Assembly (NCBI GenBank): GCA_019634695.1
Contig: JAHCAW010000014.1
Coordinates: forward strand, 16,934-80,933
DNA: 64,000 nucleotides
Reading direction: 5' to 3'
Origin: Candidatus Sumerlaeia bacterium
GTDB lineage: Bacteria > Sumerlaeota > Sumerlaeia > SLMS01 > JAHLLQ01
This document shows positions 6,921 to 15,577 of the stretch, piece after piece. The first letter of the stretch is position 1, and the number at the start of each line of letters is the position of its first letter. The notes beneath the pieces were generated by a model. The model did not search any database. It was not told where the DNA came from and saw only the letters and a program-made list of their open reading frames with translations. A program made the position numbers and the translations under genes.

Positions 6921-8210
6921 GTGCTTCCGCCGAGCCATCACCACTTCGACAGCATCTGGGGGCACGAGCCGGTGAAGCGGCTCGTGCGCCGGATGATCGA
7001 GACCGGTCGGCTGCCGCATGCATTGATGCTGCACGGGCCGGACGGCGTGGGGAAGCGGTCGCTGGCCTTTGCGATCGCGAAGATGATCTTCTCGGCCGGG
7101 CTGCCGACTCCGGCTGTGCGGCTGGAGACCCCCGGGCCCGCGCGCTTCGCCCTGCGGCTGCCGCCGGTCGAGCGCGATTCCGACGATCTGTTCGGCGGCG
7201 GGGGAGAGGACCTGTTCGGCGCGCAGGACGACCTCTTTGGCGAAGCGCCCGCGCCCGAACAGCCAGCCCAAGCCCCGCCACCCGAGCCGGCTCCCAAGCC
7301 CAAGGCCGCCCCGCGCAAGCACGCCAAGGCCGCAGCCGAACCCGCTCCCGCCGCGGAGGCGCGACCGGTTCGCCTCGACGAGCGCATCGACCGCCTGGTC
7401 GCGCGCGCCTACCCGCTCGAATACGACGGCGACGCGCCGGTCTTCCGCGGCTTCGTGGACCTCAACATCATCGAGCCGCCCGAGAAGAAGAAGAGCATCC
7501 TTGTCGAGCAAATCCGCGACTTGCAGGACCTCGGCTGGATGCGCCCGATGGAGACCTCCAAGCGGGTGATCCTGATCTTCGGCGCGGACACGATTACGCT
7601 GGGCGCGGCGAACTCGCTGCTCAAGCTGCTCGAAGAGCCCCCTTCGTATCTGGTGCTCATCCTGGTGACGAACCAGTACAACCGGGTGCTGGAGACGATC
7701 CGCTCGCGGTGCGCGTCGCTACCGTGTCATGCGCTGCCACGCGACGAGCTGAAGCGGCATCTGGTGCAGGACGAGGGGATCGACCCGAGCCTTGCGCAGG
7801 TGGCGGCGACGCTGTCAGGCGGGCGGCCGGCGATGGCGCTGGACGTGGCGCACGGGGCGCTGAAGGAGACGCGCCGGGAGGTCTACGAGGCGCGGCTGGA
7901 CCTGGAACGGGTGGGCATGGCGGCCATGCCGTCGGCGGCCGGGCGGGCGATCCAGAAGGCCGGCTCGATCGGTCAGGCCTCGCTGCTGCTCATGACACTT
8001 GCCCGCGACCGTATGGTGCGCTCCCTCGTCCCGGAGGCAGGACACTTGCTCGTGAACGAAGACATGCTGGACCTGCTGGACGCGGTGCCAACCGACGTGC
8101 CGGGCCTCTGGGAGGAGGCACAGCGCTTGACCGGGTGCCTGCGTCTGGAGGACCACCCGTTGGTCATTGCGCCCGAGGCGGCGCTGGAGGTGGCCCTGTG
8201 GCGAGACTAG
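6921..8210 (+). CDS. holB: DNA polymerase III delta' subunit with a DLF-rich insertion
   Basis: 429 residues, longer than typical delta' (about 330). It is a subunit of the clamp loader. The N terminus (HHHFDSIWGHEPVKRLVRRM) and Walker A (GPDGVGKRS, residues 39-47) are clear. LLKLLEEPP and the SRC motif (RSRCASL, near residue 260) mark the rest of the AAA+ core. Residues about 84-150 are an insertion: three DLF words (89-91, 97-99, 104-106), then a Pro/Ala/Lys-rich linker. It sits where family members have the zinc-binding region, and zinc-cysteine pairs are not seen. The start is GTG 6921. The stop overlaps the next gene. Confidence 0.87.
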   Translation: MLPPSHHHFDSIWGHEPVKRLVRRMIETGRLPHALMLHGPDGVGKRSLAFAIAKMIFSAGLPTPAVRLETPGPARFALRLPPVERDSDDLFGGGGEDLFGAQDDLFGEAPAPEQPAQAPPPEPAPKPKAAPRKHAKAAAEPAPAAEARPVRLDERIDRLVARAYPLEYDGDAPVFRGFVDLNIIEPPEKKKSILVEQIRDLQDLGWMRPMETSKRVILIFGADTITLGAANSLLKLLEEPPSYLVLILVTNQYNRVLETIRSRCASLPCHALPRDELKRHLVQDEGIDPSLAQVAATLSGGRPAMALDVAHGALKETRREVYEARLDLERVGMAAMPSAAGRAIQKAGSIGQASLLLMTLARDRMVRSLVPEAGHLLVNEDMLDLLDAVPTDVPGLWEEAQRLTGCLRLEDHPLVIAPEAALEVALWRD

Positions 8211-8899
8211 GCGACATGACGGGCGGATGGCCGCGGGCATTGGCGGTGGGTCTTGCCCTGCTGGCGACCTCCGGGCCGGCGCAGCGCTCGATCCTGGAGG
8301 GCGCGCGGTTCGAGGGCATGGAGTTGATTGCCAGCGAGGGCACGCGCATCACGCAGGAGATGCGGGCGCGCGAGTCGCACGTCTCGGCCGACGGGCTCTC
8401 GATCGTCTGTCGCGACGTCTTGATCGTCGTGCACGGGGCCGAGGGCGAGGAGCCGATCACCGTGCGCGGTCCGCTGGCGCGCTACTTCCATGCGATGCCT
8501 GATCCGCCGGTGGTCGATCCGACCGTGGTTGTCGAGATCGCCGAGGAGGACTTGGCGCTCCAGATATTCGGGTCGTTCGAGGTGGTGCGGGGCGAGGATG
8601 CGCCAACCATCGCGGGGGCAACGCGGCGGGACTTCCTGCTGGTGGATCCGTCGGGGGGCTTGGGCATTGAAGTCGATTTCGGGACGGAAGGCACCGTGCG
8701 GGCACGGGCGCTGTACTGGAGCAACGCGGCCAAGCGCTTCGTTTGTCCGGGTCCCTTTGAGCAGAGCGCCCGCTTCCCGGACGGTCAGGTCGTGATCCGC
8801 GGCACCGGCTTCGTGGCCGACCGCGACTTCGCCGACTGGTGGTATCCGGTGGTTGGCGACGAGCCCGTCACCCTCGAATTCCAAGGTGGTGCGTCATGA
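8198..8899 (+). CDS. secreted protein of the OstA/LptC-like neighbourhood, unknown function
   Basis: About 233 residues from GTG 8198, chosen because GGAGGTGG sits about seven bases upstream and the start overlaps the holB stop. ATG 8216 is the alternative but lacks a ribosome-binding site. A signal peptide is evident (WPRALAVGLALLATSGPAQR). The body is beta-rich with short repeated strands (GTRITQEMRARESHVSADGL; IVCRDVLIVVHGAEGE; DFLLVDPSGGLGIEVDFG), as in LptC/OstA-type beta-jellyroll proteins. It overlaps the OstA-like gene downstream by four bases. The two probably act together in the periplasm, possibly in lipopolysaccharide or outer-membrane assembly. The family assignment is tentative. 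Confidence 0.6.
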   Translation: MARLGDMTGGWPRALAVGLALLATSGPAQRSILEGARFEGMELIASEGTRITQEMRARESHVSADGLSIVCRDVLIVVHGAEGEEPITVRGPLARYFHAMPDPPVVDPTVVVEIAEEDLALQIFGSFEVVRGEDAPTIAGATRRDFLLVDPSGGLGIEVDFGTEGTVRARALYWSNAAKRFVCPGPFEQSARFPDGQVVIRGTGFVADRDFADWWYPVVGDEPVTLEFQGGAS

Positions 8900-10002
8900 G
8901 GCGTTCATCGAGTGCCTTGCTGTTGGTAGCGGCGTTGGCCTTCACGGGGCCGCAGGTTGGCTTGTGTCAGGCCGGCGATCCGGCCGCGCAGTCGTCCTTC
9001 CTGGGCCAACTCGCCGGCGGCGGCAGCGTCTCCTTCCGCACCGGGCGATTCCCCAACGGCGAGCCCGGTTGGTTCCACTTGGGCACCGACGAGGCCGCGG
9101 GCCGGCAGGTCTTCGAGGCGCGCGGGCAGGTGGAACTCATCACGGCGGACCTGAACCTGCGTTGCCGGCATCTCTCCTTCCTGATGGACACCGGGGTGCT
9201 GCTGGCCCGGGAAGAGGTGGACGTCAAGACGAGCGAGATCGAGGCAACCTGTCAGGCGTTCGACTACGACCGTGAGCGCGGCACGCTGCACCTGAGCGGT
9301 ACGCCGAAAGTGCTGCAGCGCGCGGGCACGAGCACGACCAGCTTCGACGGCATGGAGGTCTTCGCCCTCGAGCGCACCGAGACCGAGGAGCAGATCGTGC
9401 GCCTGACCGGGCCGCGCCCGATCGTGATCCTGCTCGCCGGAGCAGAGCCCGCCGAAGGCGAGGAGCCTGCCGAGGAAGCCAGCGGCCTGGCGAAGCTGGG
9501 CTCGAACCTGCGCATCGAAGCCTCGCCGCGCGGCGAGACCGAACCGCGCGTGCGCTCGACCATCGACCCGGAGGGCGAGCTGTCCGAGTTCACCGCCGCC
9601 GGCTCGATCGTGATGGTCAGCGAGGACTTCCAGATTCGCTGTGACGAGATGACCTACGTCGCGACCGAGCAGCGCTTCGTGGCCAGCGGCGACGTCTACT
9701 TCAAGCAGGAGTCCGTCGAAGCGGACAGCGGGCACCTCGTGTACGAGCTCGACTCGGGGCGCGTGACGCTGACCGTGAATCCCGACATCCGGCGCTACGA
9801 GCCCGGCGGCGTGACGCACATCACCGACTACGACGTCTTCATCATCGAGCCACGGGCCGACGGCCAGCCGGATCTGCGCGGCGTCGGCGACGGCCGCAGC
9901 TTCTTCACCCCCGTCGACAACAGTGCCAATCGCGCGCCGGGGTCCACCGAGCGCCCCGTCGACACGGAGATTCGCCTGGAGACTCCCTCGCAGGTGCCCT
10001 GA
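8896..10002 (+). CDS. LptA/OstA-like periplasmic protein
   Basis: 368 residues. The signal peptide is MRRSSSALLLVAALAFTG with cleavage after the following small residues. The mature part has repeated OstA-like strands: ARGQVELITADLNLRCRHLS, LAREEVDVKTSEIEATCQAF, and again AAGSIVMVSEDFQIRCDEMT with ASGDVYFKQESVEADSGHLV. These are the alternating 'modified state / intermediate' strands of the LptA/OstA N-terminal domain, which carries lipopolysaccharide across the periplasm. Two OstA-like blocks are separated by an acidic linker (about 195-215). The start ATG overlaps the previous stop (ATGA), so the genes are coupled. No LptB/F/G gene is adjacent. Confidence 0.72.
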   Translation: MRRSSSALLLVAALAFTGPQVGLCQAGDPAAQSSFLGQLAGGGSVSFRTGRFPNGEPGWFHLGTDEAAGRQVFEARGQVELITADLNLRCRHLSFLMDTGVLLAREEVDVKTSEIEATCQAFDYDRERGTLHLSGTPKVLQRAGTSTTSFDGMEVFALERTETEEQIVRLTGPRPIVILLAGAEPAEGEEPAEEASGLAKLGSNLRIEASPRGETEPRVRSTIDPEGELSEFTAAGSIVMVSEDFQIRCDEMTYVATEQRFVASGDVYFKQESVEADSGHLVYELDSGRVTLTVNPDIRRYEPGGVTHITDYDVFIIEPRADGQPDLRGVGDGRSFFTPVDNSANRAPGSTERPVDTEIRLETPSQVP

Positions 10003-10023
10003 GCGGCGCCGTGCGAGCGGGGA

Positions 10024-10704
10024 TCAGGCGGCGGTGATGTCCTGTTGGTCCGGCGTGGGTTGCGCCTGCGTGCGAGCCAGTTCCGTGCGGCGGGCACGGC
10101 GACCGCCGCGGTGGCGCTGCTTGTACGGCACGCCGCCATTGTCGTAATCGGACAAGACGAGCAGATCGAGCGGGACGACGAGTTCGACCGCCTGGCCGAC
10201 GACGGAGATCGTCGAGGCGATGCGGGCTTCGCGCTTGTTGCGCCAGACGACGAGCCCCTCGACGCCCTCGAGCGGCCCTGCGATGACGCGGGCCCGCCGA
10301 CCACGCTCCGGGATCGGGCCGAGCCGGAAGTCGCGCTCGAGCCCGGCGATGTGCTGGACCAGTCGAATCTCGGCCTCGGGAATCGGCGACGGCACATTCG
10401 GACGCGAGCCGACGACGTAGCGCACCTCGGTCAAGCGATTGATGCGCGCCAACAACTCGCTGGTCATGTGCGCCAGGATGAAGAGGTAGCCGGGGAACAA
10501 CGGCTCAGTCCGGTTGCTGCCGGCTGCCGGGCCGCTGGAGACAACGGTCCGCAGCAGCGGGAAGAGCAGGTCGTCGAGCTCGAGCGGCTCGAGCCCTTCG
10601 CATGCCTTCGCCTCCATGCCGGGACGCGTGTGCACCGCATACCAGCGGGGCGCGTCCCGGTAGGGCGACGGTTCAGGATCGCATGCCTGGTGCGACTGGG
10701 CCAT
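10024..10704 (-). CDS. NusG-family transcription antiterminator (RfaH/LoaP/UpxY type)
   Basis: 226 residues from ATG 10704. The N-terminal NGN domain begins RWYAVHTRPGMEAKACEGL and continues with EPLFPGYLFILAHM and VRYVVGSRPNVP. A KOW-type segment follows (GRRARVIAGPLEGVEGLVVW), then VPLDLLVLSDYD and a basic/Gln-rich tail. NusG paralogs of the RfaH, LoaP and UpxY groups travel with RNA polymerase and suppress termination in long polysaccharide operons. The gene lies on the same strand as, and immediately beyond, the Wza-like gene, as the last member of the minus-strand arm. It may therefore act on this locus. Whether it needs an ops-like leader element cannot be seen. Confidence 0.82.
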   Translation of the reverse strand: MAQSHQACDPEPSPYRDAPRWYAVHTRPGMEAKACEGLEPLELDDLLFPLLRTVVSSGPAAGSNRTEPLFPGYLFILAHMTSELLARINRLTEVRYVVGSRPNVPSPIPEAEIRLVQHIAGLERDFRLGPIPERGRRARVIAGPLEGVEGLVVWRNKREARIASTISVVGQAVELVVPLDLLVLSDYDNGGVPYKQRHRGGRRARRTELARTQAQPTPDQQDITAA

Positions 10705-10736
10705 GGGCCGTCTGCTTCTCCCGCAGAGGGTGTACG

Positions 10737-11861
10737 TCAGAGCGGCGAGTAGGTGGCGTTGGCTCCGACACGGACCGACCGACCCCACAGCTCGCCAAGC
10801 AGCGAGGCGAAGGTGCGCCAGTTGGACTTGTAGATGAACATCTGGTCGTTGTCCTCGAGGACGAAGTCCGGTGCCTTGCGCCGCATCAGGTCACGGGCGT
10901 TGACGAAGAAGGACTCGGTCGAGCCATCGGGATGCGTCCGGACGACTTCGGCGATCGATGTGGCCTTGAAGTCGAGGCCACCGGTCTCGGTGACCACCTG
11001 CACGAAAGTGCGCAGGCTGGGCCCGAGGAAGACGACGCGCGGGCCGGCGACGTTGCCGTTGACGGAAACCGTTCCGGCCGGCGGGATGAAGACGATGTCG
11101 AAGGGACGCAGGGGGATGTTGTACTTCAGGTCGCCGCCGAGGATGAATTCGTCGAGCGGCAGGATGATTTCTTCGCGCGGCAGGATGCGGTCGTCCTCCC
11201 GCAGGAGGCGCATCAGCTCCTCGGGTTCGAGGTCGAGGCGCTGCTTCTGGCTGACCTTCTCGCGATAGACCTTGAGGATGCGCGCGGGCGGCAGGCCGGC
11301 GGTGCGGCCGCCGAAGGTCAGGCCACCTGCCTTGAAGATCGCATCGAGCACCGTGTCGCCGACCGCGAGTTCGTAGCGACCCGGTTCGCGGACGCTGCCC
11401 AGCACCGTCACCTGGTTCGCGTAGTAGGTCTTCAGGCGAACGACGGGGACGGGGTCCTTGATGAAGGGCGAGTAGGCGACGCGAATTTCTTCCTGCAACT
11501 GCTCGGCGGTCTTGCCGTGGACGCGGATGGCCCCGATGTAGGGCATCGTGATCGTGGGGCTTTCCGAAACGGTGACCTCATAGTCGTCCTTGTTGGGTCC
11601 GGTGACCAGCAGGTCGGGACGGCCGACGAAGGTGATCGAGAGCACGTCGCCCGGCCCGATGGCGTAGTCGCGGCGGGCGGGCAGTTGCAGCTCGCTCTCC
11701 GTGAGGCGCGCGATTGAATCCTCCCAATCCTTGCGTGCCGGGTCGAATGCGGGCGGCAGGCCGGGATGGAACGGCGTCCGCGAGGGCGAGTAGCAGCCCG
11801 ACAGGGAGAGCGCGAGAACGCCAATCAGGGCGGTCCAGACGAGGCGGGAGCGAAGAAGCAT
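10737..11861 (-). CDS. polysaccharide export outer-membrane lipoprotein (Wza-like)
   Basis: 374 residues. The start ATG 11861 has GGAAGGAA about eight bases upstream. The lipoprotein signal ends in a lipobox (LALSLSGC, Cys about residue 23). The poly-export domain follows (YAIGPGDVLSITFVGRPDL; MPYIGAIRVHGKTAEQLQEE), then SLBB-type strands (VTVLGSVREPGRYELAVGDT; VSVNGNVAGPRVVFLGPS). Wza-family proteins form the octameric outer-membrane channel through which capsule or exopolysaccharide leaves. A late helical/aromatic segment (NWRTFASLLGELWGRSVRV) may correspond to the Wza pore helix. The upstream WecA-like and Wzc-like genes are transcribed in the same direction. Confidence 0.9.
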   Translation of the reverse strand: MLLRSRLVWTALIGVLALSLSGCYSPSRTPFHPGLPPAFDPARKDWEDSIARLTESELQLPARRDYAIGPGDVLSITFVGRPDLLVTGPNKDDYEVTVSESPTITMPYIGAIRVHGKTAEQLQEEIRVAYSPFIKDPVPVVRLKTYYANQVTVLGSVREPGRYELAVGDTVLDAIFKAGGLTFGGRTAGLPPARILKVYREKVSQKQRLDLEPEELMRLLREDDRILPREEIILPLDEFILGGDLKYNIPLRPFDIVFIPPAGTVSVNGNVAGPRVVFLGPSLRTFVQVVTETGGLDFKATSIAEVVRTHPDGSTESFFVNARDLMRRKAPDFVLEDNDQMFIYKSNWRTFASLLGELWGRSVRVGANATYSPL

Positions 11862-11890
11862 CGGGTGTTCCTTCCGGTTGCGAGATGATG

Positions 11891-13066
11891 TCAGGCGGAC
11901 GTGCTGCCCGAGGCGAGCGTGGGATTCGAATTGTTGGTGGCCGAACGACGGGCCGCTTCCTGCACCTCCTCGCGTTCGGCTTCGCGCCGAACCGCAAGGA
12001 ACGAGACGTTCTCGATCAGCAGGATGAAGCCCACGAACAGGAATGCGGCGTTGGCGATGATGAGTGCCGCGGATCCGGTTTTCTCGAGCGTGAAGGCCGT
12101 CAGGCCCAGATAGGCGGTCAGGAACCACAGGATCCACACGACGCGGCGCTGCGACAGGCCGATGCCGAGCAGGCGGTGGTGCAGGTGCTCCTTGTCGGCG
12201 CTGAACGGATGGCGGCCCTTGCGCGTGCGCCGGACGATCGCCACGAAGGTGTCCATCACCGGAACGGCGATGCACAGCAGCGGGATGATCAGCGTCAGGA
12301 CGGCGGTGCTCTTCGTGCCGGTGGTCAGCGTCGCGCAGGCGAGCAGGTAGCCGAGGAGCAGACTGCCGGTGTCGCCGAGGAATATCTTGGCGGGGTGGTA
12401 GTTGTGGAGGAGGAAGCCGAGGCACAAGCCGACGGTAAGCGCGGGCAGCACGGCGTAGAAGGTGGAGTCGAACTGGACGATAATCGCGGCGAGCACAAGG
12501 CTGGAGATGCCGCTGATGCCCGAGCACAGCCCGTCGAGGCCGTCGATGATGTTGATCGCATTCATCAGGCCGACGAACCAGAAGATCGTGATCGGGAGAC
12601 CCCAGAGACCGAGGGCGATGCGGCCGCCCTCGGCGAATGGCCAAGTGAGTGCCTCGAGTCGCAAGCCGCCGAAGAACACGAGGCAGGCGACGGCAATCTG
12701 GGCCAGCAGCTTGTAGAGCGGACGCGACCCGCGCGTGTCATCCCAGATGCCGACGGCGACAATGGCCACGGCGCCAAGAACGATCGCAAGGAACTCGGGG
12801 CGCTGGTCGGCGAACATGCCCGGCATGAAGAAGTAGAGCACGCCAAACACGATCATGAAGGCGGCGAACAACGCGAGGCCGCCCAAGCGCGGCGTGGGAC
12901 GCGTGTGCACGCGCCGCGCGTCCACCTGGTCGATGGCGCCGATGACATGGGCGATGCGGCCGGCCAGCGGTGTCAGCACCGCGGTCAGCACGGCGCCCGC
13001 GGCTCCGGCCGCCAGCAGCACCACCCAAAGCCCGGTCTCGCCGAACGGTGTCTCGACTCGGATCAT
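11891..13066 (-). CDS. undecaprenyl-phosphate sugar-1-phosphate transferase (WecA/MraY family)
   Basis: 391 residues with about ten or eleven hydrophobic helices. It transfers a HexNAc-1-phosphate from a UDP-sugar to undecaprenyl phosphate, starting repeat-unit synthesis at the inner face of the membrane. Active-site motifs are RRVHTRPTPRLGGLALF, VGIWDDTRG, NAINIIDGLDGLCSG, KIFLGDTGSLLLGY and the cytoplasmic KGRHPFSADKEHLHHRLLG. The HHRL motif and the soluble C-terminal tail are WecA-like rather than MraY-like. The start overlaps the stop of the Wzc-like gene by four bases. The substrate, probably UDP-GlcNAc, is inferred from the family. Confidence 0.9.
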   Translation of the reverse strand: MIRVETPFGETGLWVVLLAAGAAGAVLTAVLTPLAGRIAHVIGAIDQVDARRVHTRPTPRLGGLALFAAFMIVFGVLYFFMPGMFADQRPEFLAIVLGAVAIVAVGIWDDTRGSRPLYKLLAQIAVACLVFFGGLRLEALTWPFAEGGRIALGLWGLPITIFWFVGLMNAINIIDGLDGLCSGISGISSLVLAAIIVQFDSTFYAVLPALTVGLCLGFLLHNYHPAKIFLGDTGSLLLGYLLACATLTTGTKSTAVLTLIIPLLCIAVPVMDTFVAIVRRTRKGRHPFSADKEHLHHRLLGIGLSQRRVVWILWFLTAYLGLTAFTLEKTGSAALIIANAAFLFVGFILLIENVSFLAVRREAEREEVQEAARRSATNNSNPTLASGSTSA

Positions 13067-15414
13067 GCCTTCTTGTCGCCCGAGGGAGCGGCCGAGGTCT
13101 CGACCTCGTCGCCCGAATCGCTCACGTCGCTGCCGTAGCCATATCCGTAGCCGTAGCCATATCCGTAGCCATAGCCGTAGTTGGCCGCGTGTCGGCCCTT
13201 GCGCTGCGTGTTGTAGATCACGCCGAGCGTGCGCGCATCGATCGAGCGCAGCTTCTTCGCCGTGTGGACGAGCGCTTCCATCATGGTACGTCCCGGACGC
13301 ACGACGAGCACGACGCCATCGACCTTCTGGGAGAGCACCAGGGCATCGGCCATGCCGTGGGCGGGGGCGGAGTCGAGGATGATGGTCGAGTATCGCTCGC
13401 GCAGCCGTTCGATCAGCTCGGCCATCGCCTTGCTGTCGAGCAGCGAGACGGGCGAAGGGGTGGAGCGGCCCGCAGGCAGGATGTCGAGGTTCTCGCGCAC
13501 GCCCGAGACGATGGCCTCCTCGAGGCTGACCTGGCCGGTGAGGACGTCGGAGAGCCCGGGCACCTTGGGCAGGTCGAAGATGCGGTGCACCATGGGGCGC
13601 TTGAGGTCCGCGTCGATGAGGATCGTACGGTCGCCGCGCTCGCCGAAGGAAACGGAGAGGTTGGACGAGACGGTCGACTTGCCTTCCTGCGGGAAGCAGC
13701 TCGTGATGAGCAGCACCTGGGGCGAGCGTCCGGCACTCGAGTACTGGATCGACGTGCGGAGGTAGCGGACTGCCTCGGCGTCCGTGCCCTTCGAGTTCTG
13801 CGGCAGCAACGACGGGGTCTTGCCCTTCTGCCCCGGCAGGAAGCGCCGTGTCGTGCTGTGAAGGAACGGCAGCACGCCCAGGAACGGGAGGCCGAGGTTG
13901 GATTCCACAACGCGAGGATCCTTCACCGAGCGGTCCAGAATGTTGATCGAAAGAACCAGGCCGGCGCCGAAGACCAGCCCCACAAAGCCGAACAGAACGA
14001 GCGTGCGCGGTACGTTGGGGGAGATGGGCTTGTCGGGCAGCGTGGCCGGCGAGATGATCGTCACGTTCGTCGTGTCGGCCTCGTCGGTGACCTCAAGCTT
14101 CTTGAACTGGTCGAGCAATGTCGCCAGCACCTGCCGGGTCGCCTCGACTTCGCGGTGCGGCACGCGGAACTGGATGGTCTGCTTCTCGAGCTGGTCGAGA
14201 CGCTGCCGCTGCTGGTCGAGGCTCATCTCGAGCGACAGGAGCTTCAGGCGCGAGACACGCAGGCGGTCCTCGACGAGGACGCGATACTGCTCGGCGGCCG
14301 TATTGATCTGCTCGTCGAGGCCCTCGAGTTCGCGCTTCAGGCGAATCACGGGCAGGAAGGTCTCGTCGTTCTCGTTCGTCAGCTTGTTGATTTCGATGAG
14401 AAGCTGGCTGCGGCGGTCCATCAGGGATTGCAGCAGGCGATGGCTGGAATCCATCACCATGCGGGCGTCGACGGCGCGGAACGAGGAGGCTTCGGCCTCG
14501 AGCATGGCGACCTCGAGGCGCTGGGTCTCGACCTGCTTGGTCAGCGACGTCAGGCTCTCGATGGCAATCTCGCGCTCGGCGTCCGTGACGCGCAGGTCGG
14601 CCAAGCCGCTCTGCTCGAACAGGATTCGTTCGGCGTCGGCCACTTCCTTCTTCGTGCGCTCGATCTGCTCCTGCACATACTCGCGCGCATAGGTCATCGA
14701 GCGCTGGCGCTCTCGGTTGGTGTACTCGATGAATTGGCTGGCGAAGGCGTTGGCGATGCGGTTGGCCCGCGACTTGTTGGTGTCCTGCACCTGCAGGGTG
14801 ATGATCTTGGTGTCGGGCTTCTGGGCGGCCTCGACCTTGTTCAGCAGCCGGGTGACGGCCTGCTGAGCGGTCATCGCCTCCTCGTCGAAGTTGGCGGGGG
14901 TGCGCTCGATCACCAAGTGGCGGCGGATGGTCGACGCCATGTACTGGATCAGTTCCTTGGCGCGGGCCAGCGGCGACTCGTCGCGGATCACCTCGGGGGG
15001 ATCGACGCTGCCGAGCACCGAGAGCACCGCGCGCGCAATGGACGGGCTCTTGAGAATCTCGACGGCGGTGTTGATTTCGTCGCGTTGGTACAGGGTGGTG
15101 GAGCGCTCGCCGAAGTCGACCACCTGCGCGGCGCGCGGCTCGTACTTCAGGTTCACTTCCGAAAGGTAGACCGGCGTGGAGCGCCGGATCTGGAAAGCCC
15201 CCAGCACGAGGAACAGCAGGATGAAGAACAGAATGAACCAGCGGCGATGCCACAGCAGTTCCATGTACGCCCGCAACTCGCCGAAGTCGTCCTGCGACTC
15301 GGCCTCGCGCGGCATGGCTTCGACGATGAACTGGGGGGAGCTGTGGACGGCGGGATGTGCTTCCGACTCAACAAGGGGCTGCCCCTTGCCTTCAAGCCCA
15401 CGGATCGTGCTCAA
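13063..15414 (-). CDS. Wzc-like chain-length determinant and tyrosine autokinase
   Basis: 783 residues from TTG 15414; ATG 15315 is an equally possible start, since neither has a strong ribosome-binding site. Order: short cytoplasmic N terminus, TM helix (RWFILFFILLFLVLGAF), a long Wzz-type periplasmic coiled-coil region (about 80-470), second TM (LVLFGFVGLVFGAGLVLSI), then a BY-kinase domain with Walker A PQEGKST, Walker A' ILIDADLKRP and Walker B TIILDSAPA. The C terminus carries eight consecutive Tyr-Gly dipeptides, then Ser/Asp-rich residues. Autophosphorylation of the tyrosine cluster controls oligomerisation and polymer export with the Wza-like protein. It overlaps the WecA-like gene. 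Confidence 0.92.
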   Translation of the reverse strand: MSTIRGLEGKGQPLVESEAHPAVHSSPQFIVEAMPREAESQDDFGELRAYMELLWHRRWFILFFILLFLVLGAFQIRRSTPVYLSEVNLKYEPRAAQVVDFGERSTTLYQRDEINTAVEILKSPSIARAVLSVLGSVDPPEVIRDESPLARAKELIQYMASTIRRHLVIERTPANFDEEAMTAQQAVTRLLNKVEAAQKPDTKIITLQVQDTNKSRANRIANAFASQFIEYTNRERQRSMTYAREYVQEQIERTKKEVADAERILFEQSGLADLRVTDAEREIAIESLTSLTKQVETQRLEVAMLEAEASSFRAVDARMVMDSSHRLLQSLMDRRSQLLIEINKLTNENDETFLPVIRLKRELEGLDEQINTAAEQYRVLVEDRLRVSRLKLLSLEMSLDQQRQRLDQLEKQTIQFRVPHREVEATRQVLATLLDQFKKLEVTDEADTTNVTIISPATLPDKPISPNVPRTLVLFGFVGLVFGAGLVLSINILDRSVKDPRVVESNLGLPFLGVLPFLHSTTRRFLPGQKGKTPSLLPQNSKGTDAEAVRYLRTSIQYSSAGRSPQVLLITSCFPQEGKSTVSSNLSVSFGERGDRTILIDADLKRPMVHRIFDLPKVPGLSDVLTGQVSLEEAIVSGVRENLDILPAGRSTPSPVSLLDSKAMAELIERLRERYSTIILDSAPAHGMADALVLSQKVDGVVLVVRPGRTMMEALVHTAKKLRSIDARTLGVIYNTQRKGRHAANYGYGYGYGYGYGYGYGSDVSDSGDEVETSAAPSGDKKA
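13132..13179 (-). repeat. in-frame 6-bp repeat encoding eight Tyr-Gly pairs
   Basis: Sixteen codons alternate Tyr (TAC or TAT) and Gly (GGC or GGA) within the C-terminal tail of the Wzc-like kinase. Synonymous changes between units show selection on the protein rather than a recent slip alone. The tract forms the tyrosine cluster expected for BY-kinase autophosphorylation. A 6-bp period makes unit number prone to change by replication slippage without shifting the frame. Confidence 0.9.
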
Positions 15415-15577
15415 GTGATCGTACCTGCTTTCGGAGTGAACTGACCGGCGAGGCGCCGGCTACCCGGTCGGGGATTCGTATCGAGTTCCGGCGCGCCAAG
15501 TCCAGCGACGCCAAATCATTATACACGATGGCAACAGGGACGAGGCACCCTCAACCCCAAAGGCCGCCATTCTTCGG

